DNA of 64,000 nucleotides from Phenylobacterium sp. (GCF_030681155.1 NZ_JAUXXE010000039.1:1-64000), one strand, 5' to 3'; shown: positions 49,514 through 59,664, counted from the first letter of the stretch. Notes: a model not told the origin generated them from the sequence alone. Numbers and translations are program-made.

Positions 49514-49542
49514 AGGCGGCGCGGGAAATACCCGCGCCGCCT
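49514..49542 (-). terminator. lon terminator
   Basis: A perfect 12-bp stem (AGGCGGCGCGGG and complement) with a 5-nt loop lies 24 nt after the lon stop. It is followed on the minus strand by TTTGTTTG, a good intrinsic terminator. Confidence 0.85.
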
Positions 49543-49566
49543 GAATTTACCTCACTTTTCCACCGA

Positions 49567-51966
49567 TTAGTGGGTGATGACCGCCTCGTCGCCAGCGTCA
49601 TCGACCGCAACCGATACCGGCGGTTGGTCGGCTGGGTTCCAGTCGATGGGCGTCAGGGGCTGAATCAGCGCCTGCGCCAGGACTTCGTCGACGTTGGAGA
49701 CCGGGATGATCTCCAGGGCTGACTTCACATTCTCAGGAATGTCAGCCAGGTCCTTCACGTTCTCCTGCGGGATCAGCACGGTCTTGACGCCTGAACGGTG
49801 GGCCGCAAGCAGCTTCTCTTTCAGACCGCCAATGGCCGTCACCCTGCCCCGCAGGGTGACCTCGCCCGTCATGGCGATGTCCTTGCGGATCGGGATGCCC
49901 GTCAGCACCGAGACGATGGCGGTGGCCATCGCCGCGCCGGCCGAGGGGCCGTCCTTTGGCGTCGCGCCGTCCGGCACGTGGATGTGCACGTCGGTCTTCT
50001 CGAAGATCGGCGGCTCGATGCCGAAGTGGGTCGCGCGGCTGCGAACATAGGAATTCGCGGCCGAGATCGACTCCTTCATCACATCCTTCAGGTTACCCGT
50101 GATGGACATGCGGCCCTTGCCGGGCATCTTGACCGCTTCGATGGTCAGGATGTCCCCGCCGAACTCGGTGTAGGCCAGGCCGGTGATGATGCCGACTTGG
50201 TCTTCCTCGTCCGTCTCGCCGTAACGATACTTCTGAACGCCCGCGTACTTGGCCAGCCGTTCGGCGTCGATGGTGATCGACTTGACGTTTTCACGCGCCA
50301 GGTCACGCACCGTCTTCCGCGCCAGGTTGCCCAACTCCCGCTCAAGCGAGCGGACGCCGGCTTCCCGGGTGTAGTAGCGGATCAGGTCGCGCACCGTTTC
50401 GGTCGGCACCACGAACTCCTCGGCCGTCAGGCCGTGGTCCTTGGTCAGCTTGGGCAGCACATGCCGCAGCGCGATCTCGACCTTCTCATCCTCGGTGTAG
50501 CCGGGGATGCGGATGATCTCCATGCGGTCCAGCAGTGGCTGGGGCATGTTCAGGCTGTTGGCCGTGGTGACGAACATCACTGGCGACAGATCGTAGTCTA
50601 CTTCGAGATAGTGGTCCGCGAAGGTCGAGTTCTGCGACGGATCCAGCACTTCAAGCAGGGCCGAGGACGGGTCGCCGCGATAGTCGGAACCCATCTTGTC
50701 GATTTCATCCAGCAGGAAGAAGGCGTTGGTCGACTTGGCCTTCTTCATCGACTGGATGATCTTGCCCGGCATGGAGCCGATATAGGTCCGGCGGTGACCG
50801 CGGATCTCGGCCTCGTCACGCACCCCGCCCAGGGAGACCCGGACGAATTCACGGTTCGTGGCCTCGGCGATCGACTTGCCCAGCGAAGTCTTACCCACCC
50901 CCGGAGGACCGACGAGGCAGAGGATCGGCCCCTTCAGGGAACCGGTCCGGGCCTGCACGGCCAGGTACTCCAGGATGCGTTCCTTGACCTTCTCCAGACC
51001 ATAGTGGTCGCGGTCGAGGACCTCTTCGGCCTTCACCAGGTCGATAGTCTTGGTCTTCGCCTTGCCCCACGGGATCGAGAGCAGCCAGTCGAGGTAGTTC
51101 CGCACGACGGTGGATTCCGCCGACATCGGGCTCATGTTGCGCAGCTTCTTCAGCTCCGCATCAGCCTTGGTGCGGGCTTCCTTGGTCAGCTTGGTGCGCT
51201 TGATGCGCTTTTCCAGCTCGAGCAGTTCGTCGCGTTGATCGTCCTGCTCGCCCAGCTCGCGCTGGATCGCCTTCATCTGCTCGTTGAGATAGTACTCGCG
51301 CTGGGTTTTCTCCATCTGGCGCTTCACGCGGTTACGGATTTTCTTTTCCGTCTGCATGACGCTGATCTCGCCCTCCATGAGGGCGTAGACCTTCTCCAGG
51401 CGCTTCACGACGTTGAAGACCTCAAGCAGGCTCTGCTTTTCAGCGATCTTCACCGACAGATGGCTGGCGATGCGATCGGCGAGTTCGCCGGGCGCGTCGA
51501 CTTGCGGCATCGAAGCCAGGGCTTCCGGCGGCACCTTCTTGTTCAGTTTGACGTAGTTCTCGAACTGCTCGACGACCGCACGCGACAGGGCTTCGGCCTC
51601 GGCCGACGCTCCGCCGTCTTCGGAAATGAAGGCGATCTCGGCTTCGTAGAACTCTTCCTGTTCGGTGAAGCGGGAAATGCCGGCGCGAGCCTTGCCTTCC
51701 ACCAACACCTTCACAGTGCCATCGGGCAGCTTCAGAAGCTGCAGAACCGTGGCGACCACACCGACGTCATAAATGGCTTCGGGCGACGGATCGTCGTCGT
51801 CCTTGTCCTTTTGGGTGGCCAGAAGGATCTGCTTGCCTTCGCCCCGCATCGCCTCTTCGAGCGCGCGTACGGATTTCTCCCGGCCCACGAAGAGCGGCAC
51901 CGGTTGATGCGGGAAAACCACGATGTCCCGCAGCGGTAGAATGGGAAGGGTCTTAATCTCGGACAT
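49567..51966 (-). CDS. lon: ATP-dependent protease Lon
   Basis: AAA+ serine protease that degrades misfolded proteins; in Caulobacter it also turns over DnaA, CcrM and SciP. The 799 residues comprise the N-terminal LON domain, coiled coil, Walker [14 protein letters not shown] (about 355), sensor regions, and the protease domain with the Ser-Lys dyad in [11 protein letters not shown] (Ser near 675) and [16 protein letters not shown]. The leader carries three hairpins and a possible heat-shock promoter. Confidence 0.97.
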   Translation of the reverse strand: MSEIKTLPILPLRDIVVFPHQPVPLFVGREKSVRALEEAMRGEGKQILLATQKDKDDDDPSPEAIYDVGVVATVLQLLKLPDGTVKVLVEGKARAGISRFTEQEEFYEAEIAFISEDGGASAEAEALSRAVVEQFENYVKLNKKVPPEALASMPQVDAPGELADRIASHLSVKIAEKQSLLEVFNVVKRLEKVYALMEGEISVMQTEKKIRNRVKRQMEKTQREYYLNEQMKAIQRELGEQDDQRDELLELEKRIKRTKLTKEARTKADAELKKLRNMSPMSAESTVVRNYLDWLLSIPWGKAKTKTIDLVKAEEVLDRDHYGLEKVKERILEYLAVQARTGSLKGPILCLVGPPGVGKTSLGKSIAEATNREFVRVSLGGVRDEAEIRGHRRTYIGSMPGKIIQSMKKAKSTNAFFLLDEIDKMGSDYRGDPSSALLEVLDPSQNSTFADHYLEVDYDLSPVMFVTTANSLNMPQPLLDRMEIIRIPGYTEDEKVEIALRHVLPKLTKDHGLTAEEFVVPTETVRDLIRYYTREAGVRSLERELGNLARKTVRDLARENVKSITIDAERLAKYAGVQKYRYGETDEEDQVGIITGLAYTEFGGDILTIEAVKMPGKGRMSITGNLKDVMKESISAANSYVRSRATHFGIEPPIFEKTDVHIHVPDGATPKDGPSAGAAMATAIVSVLTGIPIRKDIAMTGEVTLRGRVTAIGGLKEKLLAAHRSGVKTVLIPQENVKDLADIPENVKSALEIIPVSNVDEVLAQALIQPLTPIDWNPADQPPVSVAVDDAGDEAVITH

Positions 51967-52006
51967 GATGCATTCAACTCCTGCCGGCCTGTTGGGGAGT
52001 CAGGCT

Positions 52007-52062
52007 CGGCCCCCGGGCCGTGGTCACATCAGACGATGCGTCTGAGTCGGACGACCCGTCCG
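52007..52062 (-). other. three tandem hairpins in the lon leader
   Basis: Within 56 nt, 41-96 nt before the lon ATG, are three inverted repeats: CGGCC-CCCG-GGCCG (52007-52020), TCAGACG-ATG-CGTCTGA (52029-52045) and CGGACG-ACC-CGTCCG (52048-52062). The last two share a GACG/CGTC core, so alternative pairings are possible. They could act as an RNA structure affecting translation or stability, or as DNA operators. Confidence 0.45.
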
Positions 52063-52090
52063 CCTTGGTTGGCGGCTTGTTGGTTCATTT

Positions 52091-52118
52091 ATGTGGACGC
52101 TTCTGCTGCGCATTCAAG
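52091..52118 (-). promoter_or_regulatory. candidate heat-shock (sigma-32-like) lon promoter
   Basis: On the minus strand CTTGAA (52118-52113) and CCACAT (52096-52091), spaced by 16 nt, resemble a sigma-32 promoter (CTTGAA / CCCCAT). lon is heat-inducible in many bacteria. The -10 is imperfect. Confidence 0.35.
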
Positions 52119-52170
52119 CGTGGCGGCAAAAGGCTGCGGCGTTCTGTCTAGGAAGTGTGGCGCCCGATAC

Positions 52171-53619
52171 TCAAGCGCCTTCCCCTTTTGCGACCTGTTC
52201 GCGAGCGTTTTTCAGCATTTCATCCAGGGCCGTGCGATCAAAGTACCGCCCTTTCAATACGATACCGTGGATCTTCCGCGTAGCGGCGATGTCGGCCAGT
52301 GGGTTCTGGTCCAGAATCAGGATGTCGGCGGTCTTGCCTGCGGCCACGGCGCCGTAGTGCTCGGTCTTGCCCAGAAACCGCGGGCCGTTGATCACGGAAG
52401 CTTGCAAAGCCTGTAGCGGCGTCAGCCCGCCGTCCACGAACACCTGAAGCTCGTCGTGCAGGCCAATACCCGGATAGTTGAACGAGTTCAGGAAGCCGGC
52501 GTCGGTGCCAGCCAGGATGGAGACCCCAGCTCCCTGCAGCAAAGGCAGGAGCGAGACGTTCTTCTCATAGATCGCGTGGCGACGGGCGATGGCGGCCGCG
52601 TCGTCCTTGGCCGCTCGCTCTACGCGCCAAGCATAGGTGCCTTTCAGGCCAGGGCCGATATAGGCGAGGTACGGATCGGCGGCGTGGTTGTCCTGGTCGA
52701 GATAGGCGGTGATGCGGCTGCCGTTCAGGGTCGGAGTGACGAAGGTTCCCCGCGCCGCCAGGCCGCGATAGGCGGCGATGGCGGTGGCTTCATCAAACGT
52801 CGCCAGGGTGCGTGCGGTGGCTTCGGCTCCGGTGATCCGGCCGGCGGCCACGTCGGCGGCGATCTGCGCCTCCTGCGGCGAACCCATTTTCAGCGCGTAT
52901 CCCATGTGTTCGATCGAGCCGAGACCGGCTTGGCTCGCCTGCTCCACGGTGATCGCGGCCGGGATATGCGCCGAGGTCGTCAGCCCTCGGGCCTTCGCCT
53001 GCTTCAAAGTGTAGAGAAAGAGGTCCGGCTTCAGGGTGTTGTCGGTCACCTTCACGAAGTCCACGCGCAGGCCCTGCAGCTTGGTCAGGGCGGCGTCCAC
53101 CTCGGCCTCGGTTCCAACCTCGAGGGTTCCTTTCCAGATCGGCTTGAGGCCTTCGATCTTGGGTCCGGAGCTATAGATCGTCGGTCCAAGCAGCTTGCCG
53201 GAGGCCACCTCGCCGCGCCACGCCAAGACATCCTGCGGCAGGTCGCCGGAGGCGTCGCGCACGCTCGTGACGCCATGCGCGAGGTAGAGCGGCAGGAGCG
53301 CCTTGTTCTCGCCAATCAGATCCGGCCCGCCGCCAAAGTGGACGTGATTGTCCCAGAGCCCCGGCATCACAAAGCGGCCGCCGGCCTGAACAACCTGAGA
53401 CGCGGTGTAGGTCTTGCGGGCCGCTGCAGTCGGCGCCACGGCGACGATGTCCCCGCCACGCACCGCGACAGCGCTCTTGGGCGACAAGGCGCCCGTCGCC
53501 ACGTCGATCACCGTCACGTCAAGGATCAGCAGATCGACCCGCTCAGCCGCCCGCGCGGCGAAGCCGCCGAGGCTGAAAGCCGTGGCGAGAGCGATGGAAA
53601 GCAGCGGACGACGACGCAT
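52171..53619 (-). CDS. exported amidohydrolase-family metalloenzyme
   Basis: A 482-residue enzyme with an N-terminal signal peptide (MRRRPLLSIALATAFSLGG..., cleavage after ARA near residue 24). The amidohydrolase core has GLWDNHVHFGGGPD (first metal His pair, near residue 95), a VDFVKVTDN lysine segment, SAHIPAAITV and IEHMGYAL histidines, and AGTDAGFLNSFNYPG with the catalytic Asp. It resembles imidazolonepropionase-like or Xaa-Pro/organophosphate amidohydrolases of Caulobacteraceae. Substrate unknown. Confidence 0.88.
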   Translation of the reverse strand: MRRRPLLSIALATAFSLGGFAARAAERVDLLILDVTVIDVATGALSPKSAVAVRGGDIVAVAPTAAARKTYTASQVVQAGGRFVMPGLWDNHVHFGGGPDLIGENKALLPLYLAHGVTSVRDASGDLPQDVLAWRGEVASGKLLGPTIYSSGPKIEGLKPIWKGTLEVGTEAEVDAALTKLQGLRVDFVKVTDNTLKPDLFLYTLKQAKARGLTTSAHIPAAITVEQASQAGLGSIEHMGYALKMGSPQEAQIAADVAAGRITGAEATARTLATFDEATAIAAYRGLAARGTFVTPTLNGSRITAYLDQDNHAADPYLAYIGPGLKGTYAWRVERAAKDDAAAIARRHAIYEKNVSLLPLLQGAGVSILAGTDAGFLNSFNYPGIGLHDELQVFVDGGLTPLQALQASVINGPRFLGKTEHYGAVAAGKTADILILDQNPLADIAATRKIHGIVLKGRYFDRTALDEMLKNAREQVAKGEGA

Positions 53620-53700
53620 GGAGGGCCTCTGGTTCGAGAATCCTCCCCCTGTTAGCGCCTCAAAGCCGCCTCGTCGCGCCGGGGCCAGCGGAATTCACGG

Positions 53701-54282
53701 CTATTTCGTCGCGGGCGGCCCGGCCGACGGGGCGTACATGAACGTCCCGCAAAGCTCGTTCTCGGGAGAGTTTACCGACGGCGGGCTCGCGCCGTTGAAG
53801 GCGACCAGGAACAAGGCCGGAGCGCCGCCGCTATCCACGCCTTCGTGGGTCACGATGAAGGTCGTCGGGGCCGCGCCACAGAAGCCGCCGTTGCGTGCCT
53901 GGGCGTGATCTTCCTTGGTGACGCGGAAAACGTCCAACACCGCGGCGTCGGGCACGTTGATTAGACTTGAGAAGCTCGCCTTGGTGTCGGCGTAAGGATC
54001 TGCGCCGCTGGCCGTGCCGACGCCTTCCAAACCGTAGATCTGTCCCTGCGAAAAAGCGAAACCGGCGTCCGTGGCGCTCAGGTCGCCAGTCACCCCCATC
54101 GCCGTAGTGGATATCGCATCGAACTTGCCGCGCGGAGCCGCCAGCGTTGGCGTTGGGACGCCTGCAGCCACAGGGGCGGCCACCGGCTGCGACGGGACCG
54201 GCTTGGCCGGCTCGGCCGACCGGTCGCAACCAGCCTGAAGCGCCACAACCATGGCCAGGACCGCGGCGGCGAGCACGCGCAT
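53701..54282 (-). CDS. predicted lipoprotein of unknown function
   Basis: A 193-residue protein with a lipoprotein signal (MRVLAAAVLAMVVALQAGC, lipobox LQAGC, Cys19). A Pro/Ala/Val-rich linker (about 20-50) leads to a globular domain with two further cysteines (GGFCGAAPT and ELCGTFMY). I recognise no family. Its ATG directly abuts the stop of the DUF3011 gene upstream (TAGATG), so the two exported proteins form an operon. Confidence 0.75.
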   Translation of the reverse strand: MRVLAAAVLAMVVALQAGCDRSAEPAKPVPSQPVAAPVAAGVPTPTLAAPRGKFDAISTTAMGVTGDLSATDAGFAFSQGQIYGLEGVGTASGADPYADTKASFSSLINVPDAAVLDVFRVTKEDHAQARNGGFCGAAPTTFIVTHEGVDSGGAPALFLVAFNGASPPSVNSPENELCGTFMYAPSAGPPATK

Positions 54283-54912
54283 CTAGTTCAGCTCCACATT
54301 GGCGTAGCGACCATCGAAGTCGCAGTCGAAGCTGTAGGTCACGGTCCGCGGCCCGACGTCGGCGGCGACATAGCCCTGAACCGAATAGCCGCGATTCTGC
54401 GCGCGGGCCGAGGTGATGCGGTCGATCCGCGCCCGCGAGCCATAGCGCGAGGCCTGGCTCATGGCCTCGTTCGAGCAGCTGTCGACCGCACGGCGGGAAT
54501 CCCCGCTCCAGGAAGACCCGCTGCCGTTGTCGTTGTTGTTGTTCTTGGAGTTTGCCGCCAAGGCCCCGAGCAGCAGCCCGCCGATCAGCAGTCCGCCGAC
54601 CACGGCGGCGGTGTTGTCCTTATCCTTGCCGCCTCCTGAGTAGCGATCCTCGACCCGGAAACGCCCACGGCATCCGCGATCCACCCAGATGCCGCGCCCG
54701 TCTTGGCCCCAGGTCTGGTTCTCAATGCATGGGCCACGATCGTTGCTGTACTGGCGATCCAGCCACACCCGGCCGCGGGTGTTCACCGAGCAGTAGTTGC
54801 GGCCATAGCCGCTGGACGAACAGTCAATGTAGGAGTCGGCTAAGGCGACCGTAGGAGGCGCCGCGCCCCATAGCCCGAGGATCGTCGCCGTAATCATCAA
54901 GCCGACGCGCAT
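54283..54912 (-). CDS. DUF3011 domain exported protein
   Basis: A 209-residue protein with a signal peptide (cleavage after ALA near residue 25). The DUF3011 pattern follows: IDCSSSGYGRNYCSVNTRG, WLDRQYSNDRGPC, WGQDGRGIWVDRGCRGRF. A Gly/Leu-rich probable membrane or hydrophobic segment (AAVVGGLLIGGLLLGALAA, about 103-121) and an Asn/Ser-rich linker precede a C-terminal domain with an NEAMSQASRYGS helix. Function unknown. Confidence 0.82.
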   Translation of the reverse strand: MRVGLMITATILGLWGAAPPTVALADSYIDCSSSGYGRNYCSVNTRGRVWLDRQYSNDRGPCIENQTWGQDGRGIWVDRGCRGRFRVEDRYSGGGKDKDNTAAVVGGLLIGGLLLGALAANSKNNNNDNGSGSSWSGDSRRAVDSCSNEAMSQASRYGSRARIDRITSARAQNRGYSVQGYVAADVGPRTVTYSFDCDFDGRYANVELN

Positions 54913-55030
54913 GGTGGTCTCCGCTAACGCTGATCAACACCCTAACGCGAACATCCTTACGTTGAGAATAGACCTTGTCATCGGCGCCCAATCGAACTCA
55001 CATCATGGGAGAGCTGGGCGAGGTTTCCAC

Positions 55031-55834
55031 ATGCGGCACGGTTTGCTTACGAGCGCCATCCTGGGGCTGACTCTCTTGGCCGGATCGGCGGGAGCACAGA
55101 CCTTTGACGCGGCCGTCAAGCGGGGCGCCCTGAAAGTCTGCATCGTCGAGACCGCTCCCTACGCGATCAAGACCCCCCGCGGACACTGGATCGGCCACGA
55201 GGTCGATGTCGCCAAGCGTTTGAGCTCAGACTTCAATCTGACCCCTGAATTCGTGCCGGTCACCTATGAGGACATGATGGGCCGACTGGCGAAGGGGGAC
55301 TGCGACCTGATCGCCGCCTCCCTGGCCATCGAGCCTGATCGCCTGCGCCAGGCCTGGTTTACCCGTCCCTATGGCGAGAGCGAGGTCAGCATCGTCACCG
55401 CCGGCGCCCACAAGCTCGCCGATCTGGACAAGGCCGGGACGATCATCGGCGCCGTGGCGGGCACGCCGGCCGCCGACTTGGCCAAGGCCCGGCTGCCGCT
55501 CGCCACCATCGAGATCTTCCCAGACCTGATCGCCGCCGAGCGGGCGCTGGAGTCCGGGGCGGTCATGGGCCTGGCATACAAGGCGCCCATCCCGCGCCTG
55601 ATCGCGGCGAAAAGCCCTGAGAAATATATCGTGGTCGCCGGCGACCCGCTAGCGGGCACGGCCGACGCCTTTGCGATCCGAAAGGGAGACGCCGACCTGC
55701 TCAACCTGCTCGATGGCTGGATCGAGGCGCGCCGCAGCGACGGCTTCCTGGCGCGAACAGACCGCTATTGGCTGACGACGCTGGACTGGATGGAACGGAT
55801 GAAGCCGCGCGCGCCCGCCGCCCCCGCGAAATAG
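55031..55834 (+). CDS. periplasmic amino-acid-type solute-binding protein
   Basis: A 267-residue family-3 extracellular solute-binding protein. The signal peptide (MRHGLLTSAILGLTLLAGSA) is cut near GAQ. The mature part has GALKVCIVETAPYAIKTP, WIGHEVDVAKRLSSDF and MMGRLAKGDCDLIAASLAI, the usual ligand-pocket strand order. GCGAGG precedes the ATG at 55031; a longer upstream frame is not signal-like. No permease or ATPase gene is adjacent, so it may serve a distant transporter or act alone. Confidence 0.85.
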   Translation: MRHGLLTSAILGLTLLAGSAGAQTFDAAVKRGALKVCIVETAPYAIKTPRGHWIGHEVDVAKRLSSDFNLTPEFVPVTYEDMMGRLAKGDCDLIAASLAIEPDRLRQAWFTRPYGESEVSIVTAGAHKLADLDKAGTIIGAVAGTPAADLAKARLPLATIEIFPDLIAAERALESGAVMGLAYKAPIPRLIAAKSPEKYIVVAGDPLAGTADAFAIRKGDADLLNLLDGWIEARRSDGFLARTDRYWLTTLDWMERMKPRAPAAPAK

Positions 55835-55841
55835 CCGCGGC

Positions 55842-57278
55842 CTAGTCGCTCTTGGCTGCGGTCGATCTGATCGTCACGGCCCCTATCAGACCCGCCGCAG
55901 CCGCCGCCATCGCGGCGACCTTCATGGCCGCCTCGTAGCCTTGGGCCAGGCCCGACGCCGCGCCGTCGCCTGCGCCCATCGCCAGCACAAATCCGGCAAG
56001 CGCCACCGCCGCCAACCCGCCGATCCTGGCCGTCGCATTGTTCACACCCGACGCCGCCCCCTCATAGGCGGCCGGGGCGGCGCCCAGCACCGCATCCGTC
56101 AACGGCGCGACAGCGACGCCCATTCCGACGGCCAATAGGGTCAGGCCGGGGAAGACTCCGCTCCAGTAGCTGGCCTCACCGGCCCTGACAGCGAGCAGCA
56201 CGAAGCCTCCGGCCGCCAGCAACGGACCGACGGTCAGCATCAGGCGAACGCCGACCCGCGCGGTCATCGCCCCGGCCAACGGCGACAGAACCGCCAGCCC
56301 GATAGAGAGCGGCAGCAAGGCGGCGCCTGCACTGGCGGCGGCGTAGCCATGGACGTCGATCAACTGGAACGGCAGCAGGAACAATGCGCCGCCGAACGCG
56401 GCGTAGAGCAGGAAAGTCAGACCGTTCGCCCCGGCGAATGTCGCCGAGCTGAACAGCGAGAGCGGAACCATCGGGCTCTCGGCTCGGCGCTCGATCACGA
56501 CGAAGGCCGCCAAGGCCCCGACGCCCAGCAGCAAGCCGGCGATCACCGGCTCGGCGGTGAAGCCGCGCGCCGGCGCTTCGGTGAGGCTCCAGGTGATGGC
56601 GGCCAAGCCCAAGGTGACGCTCAAGGCGCCGGCCCAGTCGATCGGCCCGGCCTGGGGCGCCTTACTCTCGCGCGCACCGGCCAGGATGAACCCGATCGCC
56701 AGCGCCGCCAGCGGCAGATTGATCAGGAAAACGGCCCGCCAGCTCACCGTGTCAGTCAGCCAACCGCCCAGCACCGGTCCGATGGCGCTCATCAGCCCCC
56801 CTGCCCCCGCCCATATGCCGATCGCCTTGGCGCGGCCCTCCTTGTCGAAGGATGCTCCGAGAATGGCCAGGCTGGCGGGAACGAGCATCGCGGCCCCAAC
56901 GCCCTGAAGCGCTCGCGATGCGATCAGCAGGTGCAGGCTTGGCGCCAGGCCGCAGAGGGCTGAGGCGCACGAGAAGATGATCACCCCGACTACGAACACG
57001 CTGCGGCGGCCATAGCGGTCCGCCGCCGCCCCGCCCGCCAGGACCAGGGCGCCGAGAAAGAGCAGATAGGCGTTCATGATCCACTGCGCTGAGGCGGCGT
57101 CGCCGCCAAGCTCCCGCTGGATGACGGGCAGTGTCAGATTGACCGCTGAGCCGTCGATGAACGCCAGGCTCGACCCCAGGACCGTTCCGATCAGGACCAG
57201 CGGCCCCTTCGCCGCGCCCGTGCGTCCCTCCGTCGTCGCGACCACGCCGCGGTCGCAAGGCGGGGCGACGTAGGTCAT
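55842..57278 (-). CDS. MFS exporter, DHA2/EmrB-QacA type, 14 TM
   Basis: A 478-residue proton-driven drug exporter with about 14 helices. LGSSLAFIDGSAVNLTLPVIQ (motif D1-like, near 34-54), NAYLLFLGALVLAGGAAADRYGRRSVF (motif A) and GPVLGGWLTDTVSWRAVFLINLP (motif C) are diagnostic. No membrane-fusion partner is adjacent. It converges with the solute-binding protein gene with only 7 nt between stops. Confidence 0.88.
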   Translation of the reverse strand: MTYVAPPCDRGVVATTEGRTGAAKGPLVLIGTVLGSSLAFIDGSAVNLTLPVIQRELGGDAASAQWIMNAYLLFLGALVLAGGAAADRYGRRSVFVVGVIIFSCASALCGLAPSLHLLIASRALQGVGAAMLVPASLAILGASFDKEGRAKAIGIWAGAGGLMSAIGPVLGGWLTDTVSWRAVFLINLPLAALAIGFILAGARESKAPQAGPIDWAGALSVTLGLAAITWSLTEAPARGFTAEPVIAGLLLGVGALAAFVVIERRAESPMVPLSLFSSATFAGANGLTFLLYAAFGGALFLLPFQLIDVHGYAAASAGAALLPLSIGLAVLSPLAGAMTARVGVRLMLTVGPLLAAGGFVLLAVRAGEASYWSGVFPGLTLLAVGMGVAVAPLTDAVLGAAPAAYEGAASGVNNATARIGGLAAVALAGFVLAMGAGDGAASGLAQGYEAAMKVAAMAAAAAGLIGAVTIRSTAAKSD

Positions 57279-57297
57279 CGTGGATCACGCAAAGAAA

Positions 57298-57328
57298 AAG
57301 GCCCCACGGAACCGGTCCGTGGGGCCTT
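57298..57328 (-). terminator. clpX terminator
   Basis: A perfect 13-bp stem (AAGGCCCCACGGA and complement) with a 5-nt loop, followed on the minus strand by TTTTTCTTT. A textbook rho-independent terminator 24 nt after clpX. Confidence 0.92.
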
Positions 57329-57352
57329 GATCATGTTCAGACGTCCCGGCTC

Positions 57353-58615
57353 TTAAGCCGCGCCGCCCTTGTCTCGACGCTCGGCATAGATGACCAACGG
57401 CTGAGCGCGGCCCTCTACGACCTCGGCGTTGACGACGATCTCTTCGACCCCGTCATAGGTCGGCAGCTCGTACATGGTGTCGAGCAGGATGCCTTCCAGG
57501 ATCGAACGCAGGCCGCGCGCGCCGGTCTTGCGGATGATGGCCTTGCGGGCCACCGCGTTGAGCGCGTCGTCGGTGAAGGTCAGGCCGACATTCTCCATGT
57601 CGAACAGACGCTGGTATTGCTTCACGAAGGCGTTCTTCGGCTCGGTGAGGATCTTCACCAGGGCCGGTTCGTCCAGGTCGTCCAGGGTGGCGATCACCGG
57701 CAGACGGCCAACAAATTCCGGGATCAGGCCAAAGCGCAGCAGATCGTCCGGCTCCACCTGGCGGAAGACTTCGCCCGTGCGGCGTTCGTCCGGGTCCGAC
57801 ACCTTCGCGCCGAAACCGATCGAGGTGCCTTGACCGCGCGCCGAGATGATCTTCTCGAGCCCGGCGAAGGCGCCGCCGCAGATGAACAGGATGTTGGTGG
57901 TGTCGACCTGCAGGAATTCCTGCTGCGGATGCTTGCGCCCGCCCTGCGGCGGCACGGAGGCGACGGTGCCTTCCATGATCTTCAGCAGCGCCTGCTGGAC
58001 GCCCTCGCCCGACACGTCGCGGGTGATCGAGGGGTTGTCCGACTTGCGGCTGATCTTGTCGACTTCGTCGATGTAGACGATGCCGCGCTGAGCCCGCTCG
58101 ACATTGTAGTCGGCGGCCTGGAGCAGCTTCAGGATAATATTTTCGACATCTTCGCCGACATAGCCGGCTTCGGTCAGGGTCGTGGCGTCAGCGACCGTGA
58201 ACGGAACATCGATGATTCGGGCCAGGGTCTGGGCCAGCAGCGTCTTGCCGGTCCCGGTCGGGCCGATGAGCAGGATGTTCGCCTTGCCCAGTTCGACGTC
58301 GTTATTCTTCGTCGCGTGGTTCAGACGCTTGTAGTGGTTGTGAACGGCGACCGACAGCACCTTCTTGGCGTGGTCTTGGCCGATCACGTAATCGTCGAGA
58401 ACTTCGCGGATCTCTTTGGGCGTTGGCACGCCGTCCTTAGACTTCACGAAGGAAATCTTGTGTTCTTCGCGGATGATATCCATGCACAGCTCTACGCATT
58501 CATCACAGATGAACACGGTCGGGCCCGCAATTAACTTGCGGACCTCATGCTGGCTCTTGCCGCAGAAAGAGCAATAAAGAGTGCTCTTGGAGTCCCCGCT
58601 TGCGGCCTTGGTCAT
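57353..58615 (-). CDS. clpX: ClpXP protease ATP-binding subunit ClpX
   Basis: Hexameric AAA+ unfoldase that feeds ClpP. In Caulobacter ClpXP degrades CtrA and is essential. The 420 residues have the N-terminal zinc-binding domain (C15, C18, C37, C40), Walker [13 protein letters not shown] near residue 120, the pore loop GYVGEDVE, Walker B VYIDEVDK and the RKH-type loop. It is the sole gene of its transcript and is separated from clpP by the cicA cluster. Confidence 0.97.
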   Translation of the reverse strand: MTKAASGDSKSTLYCSFCGKSQHEVRKLIAGPTVFICDECVELCMDIIREEHKISFVKSKDGVPTPKEIREVLDDYVIGQDHAKKVLSVAVHNHYKRLNHATKNNDVELGKANILLIGPTGTGKTLLAQTLARIIDVPFTVADATTLTEAGYVGEDVENIILKLLQAADYNVERAQRGIVYIDEVDKISRKSDNPSITRDVSGEGVQQALLKIMEGTVASVPPQGGRKHPQQEFLQVDTTNILFICGGAFAGLEKIISARGQGTSIGFGAKVSDPDERRTGEVFRQVEPDDLLRFGLIPEFVGRLPVIATLDDLDEPALVKILTEPKNAFVKQYQRLFDMENVGLTFTDDALNAVARKAIIRKTGARGLRSILEGILLDTMYELPTYDGVEEIVVNAEVVEGRAQPLVIYAERRDKGGAA

Positions 58616-58955
58616 GGTCGTTTCTCACTCTCTCGACGACATCGACGCATTATCGTCATCGCTCGGCCCGGAGGCGTCCCTGAACGCCATCAATACAGGA
58701 TACGCGCCCGGGGTTGTCTAATCCTTGACATTCCCCGATCCGAGACACGATCACAAGCCTTCGCCGGTGCTCAGTGACAAATGGTGTCGCGGCGCCCGAT
58801 GGCGAGCCTATCCGAATCTCTAGATGGGAACCGGTTAAAGCGGTGCAAGTGAGCTGTCGCTGATGTCGCACCGGCTCCTCCCCAAAGGCCGAAACGGCGT
58901 CGCGAGGCTTGGCTTGAAGTTGACACACGCGCCGGGGCGGCGTGTTGGGGGTAGT
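58616..58955. other. divergent intergenic region clpX / cicA
   Basis: A 340-nt gene-free stretch. For clpX (minus) TTAGAC (58721-58716) and TGTATT (58697-58692) spaced by 18 nt could be a promoter. On the plus strand a perfect TTGACA lies at 58725-58730, but no good -10 follows at 17 nt. Open frames here have no coding character. Confidence 0.4.
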
Positions 58956-59621
58956 ATGGCCAGGCGAAATCTACGGCGCATAGGAGCCTCGCCCATCGAA
59001 TCCTTGAACGAACACATCGAGGACGCGGGCGTCGTCGCCTTCGACTTCGACGGCACTCTAACGGTTCGCGACAGTTTCACCGCCTTCCTGAAGTGGCGAG
59101 CGGGCCCGGCCCGCTACAATCGCGGCCTGGTCAAGCTGATCCCCGCCGCGATCTCCTATCTCGGCCACCGCAACCGCGGGCGGATCAAGGCCGCGGCGGT
59201 GCGCGAGTACCTGACCGGCGTGCCGCGCGAGCAGTTGGAGGCCGAGGCGCGCCAGTTCGCCGAGATCATGGCCCCTCGCCTGCTGCGGCCGGACGCGGTC
59301 CGCACTTGGCGGCGCTGGGATCAACGCCGGGCCAAGCTGGTGATCGTCACCGCCTCGCCTGACATCGTCGTCGCGCCATTTGCGCGCGGGCTGGGCGCCG
59401 ACCTGCTGATCGGCACCGAACTGGCCTTCGACGAGCATGATCGCGTGGCGGGCGGTTTCGTGGGCGCGAACTGCCGGGGGCCGGAGAAGGTCCGCCGGCT
59501 GCAGGCGGTGTTTGGCCCCGACATCCATCTGGCGGCCGCCTATGGCGACACCAGCGGGGATCGTGAGATGCTGGCGATAGCCGACGAGGCTGGCTACCAG
59601 GTCTTCAAGGAAAAGCCCTGA
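58956..59621 (+). CDS. cicA: HAD-superfamily phosphatase CicA
   Basis: A 221-residue HAD-IB phosphotransferase. The catalytic motif DFDGTLTVRDS has D30 and D32; motif II is VIVTASPD, and motif III/IV is AAYGDTSGDREML. In Caulobacter crescentus a gene of this family, cicA, sits between clpX and clpP, and its dose affects growth and cell shape. Position, size and family agree. The ATG at 58956 has a GGGGG-rich site; a start 31 codons upstream is also open. Confidence 0.85.
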   Translation: MARRNLRRIGASPIESLNEHIEDAGVVAFDFDGTLTVRDSFTAFLKWRAGPARYNRGLVKLIPAAISYLGHRNRGRIKAAAVREYLTGVPREQLEAEARQFAEIMAPRLLRPDAVRTWRRWDQRRAKLVIVTASPDIVVAPFARGLGADLLIGTELAFDEHDRVAGGFVGANCRGPEKVRRLQAVFGPDIHLAAAYGDTSGDREMLAIADEAGYQVFKEKP

Positions 59622-59664
59622 CATAGCTGGCTCGGTCACCTCGATGACGGAGCACGACACGCCC

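Noticed and set aside
54911-55030. N-terminal 40 codons preceding the solute-binding protein
   Set aside because: They precede a proper signal peptide and overlap the divergent promoter region; the ATG at 55031 has its own GCGAGG site.
58656-58928. Minus-strand 90-codon ORF upstream of clpX
   Set aside because: No ribosome-binding site, no family resemblance, and it covers likely promoters of clpX and cicA.
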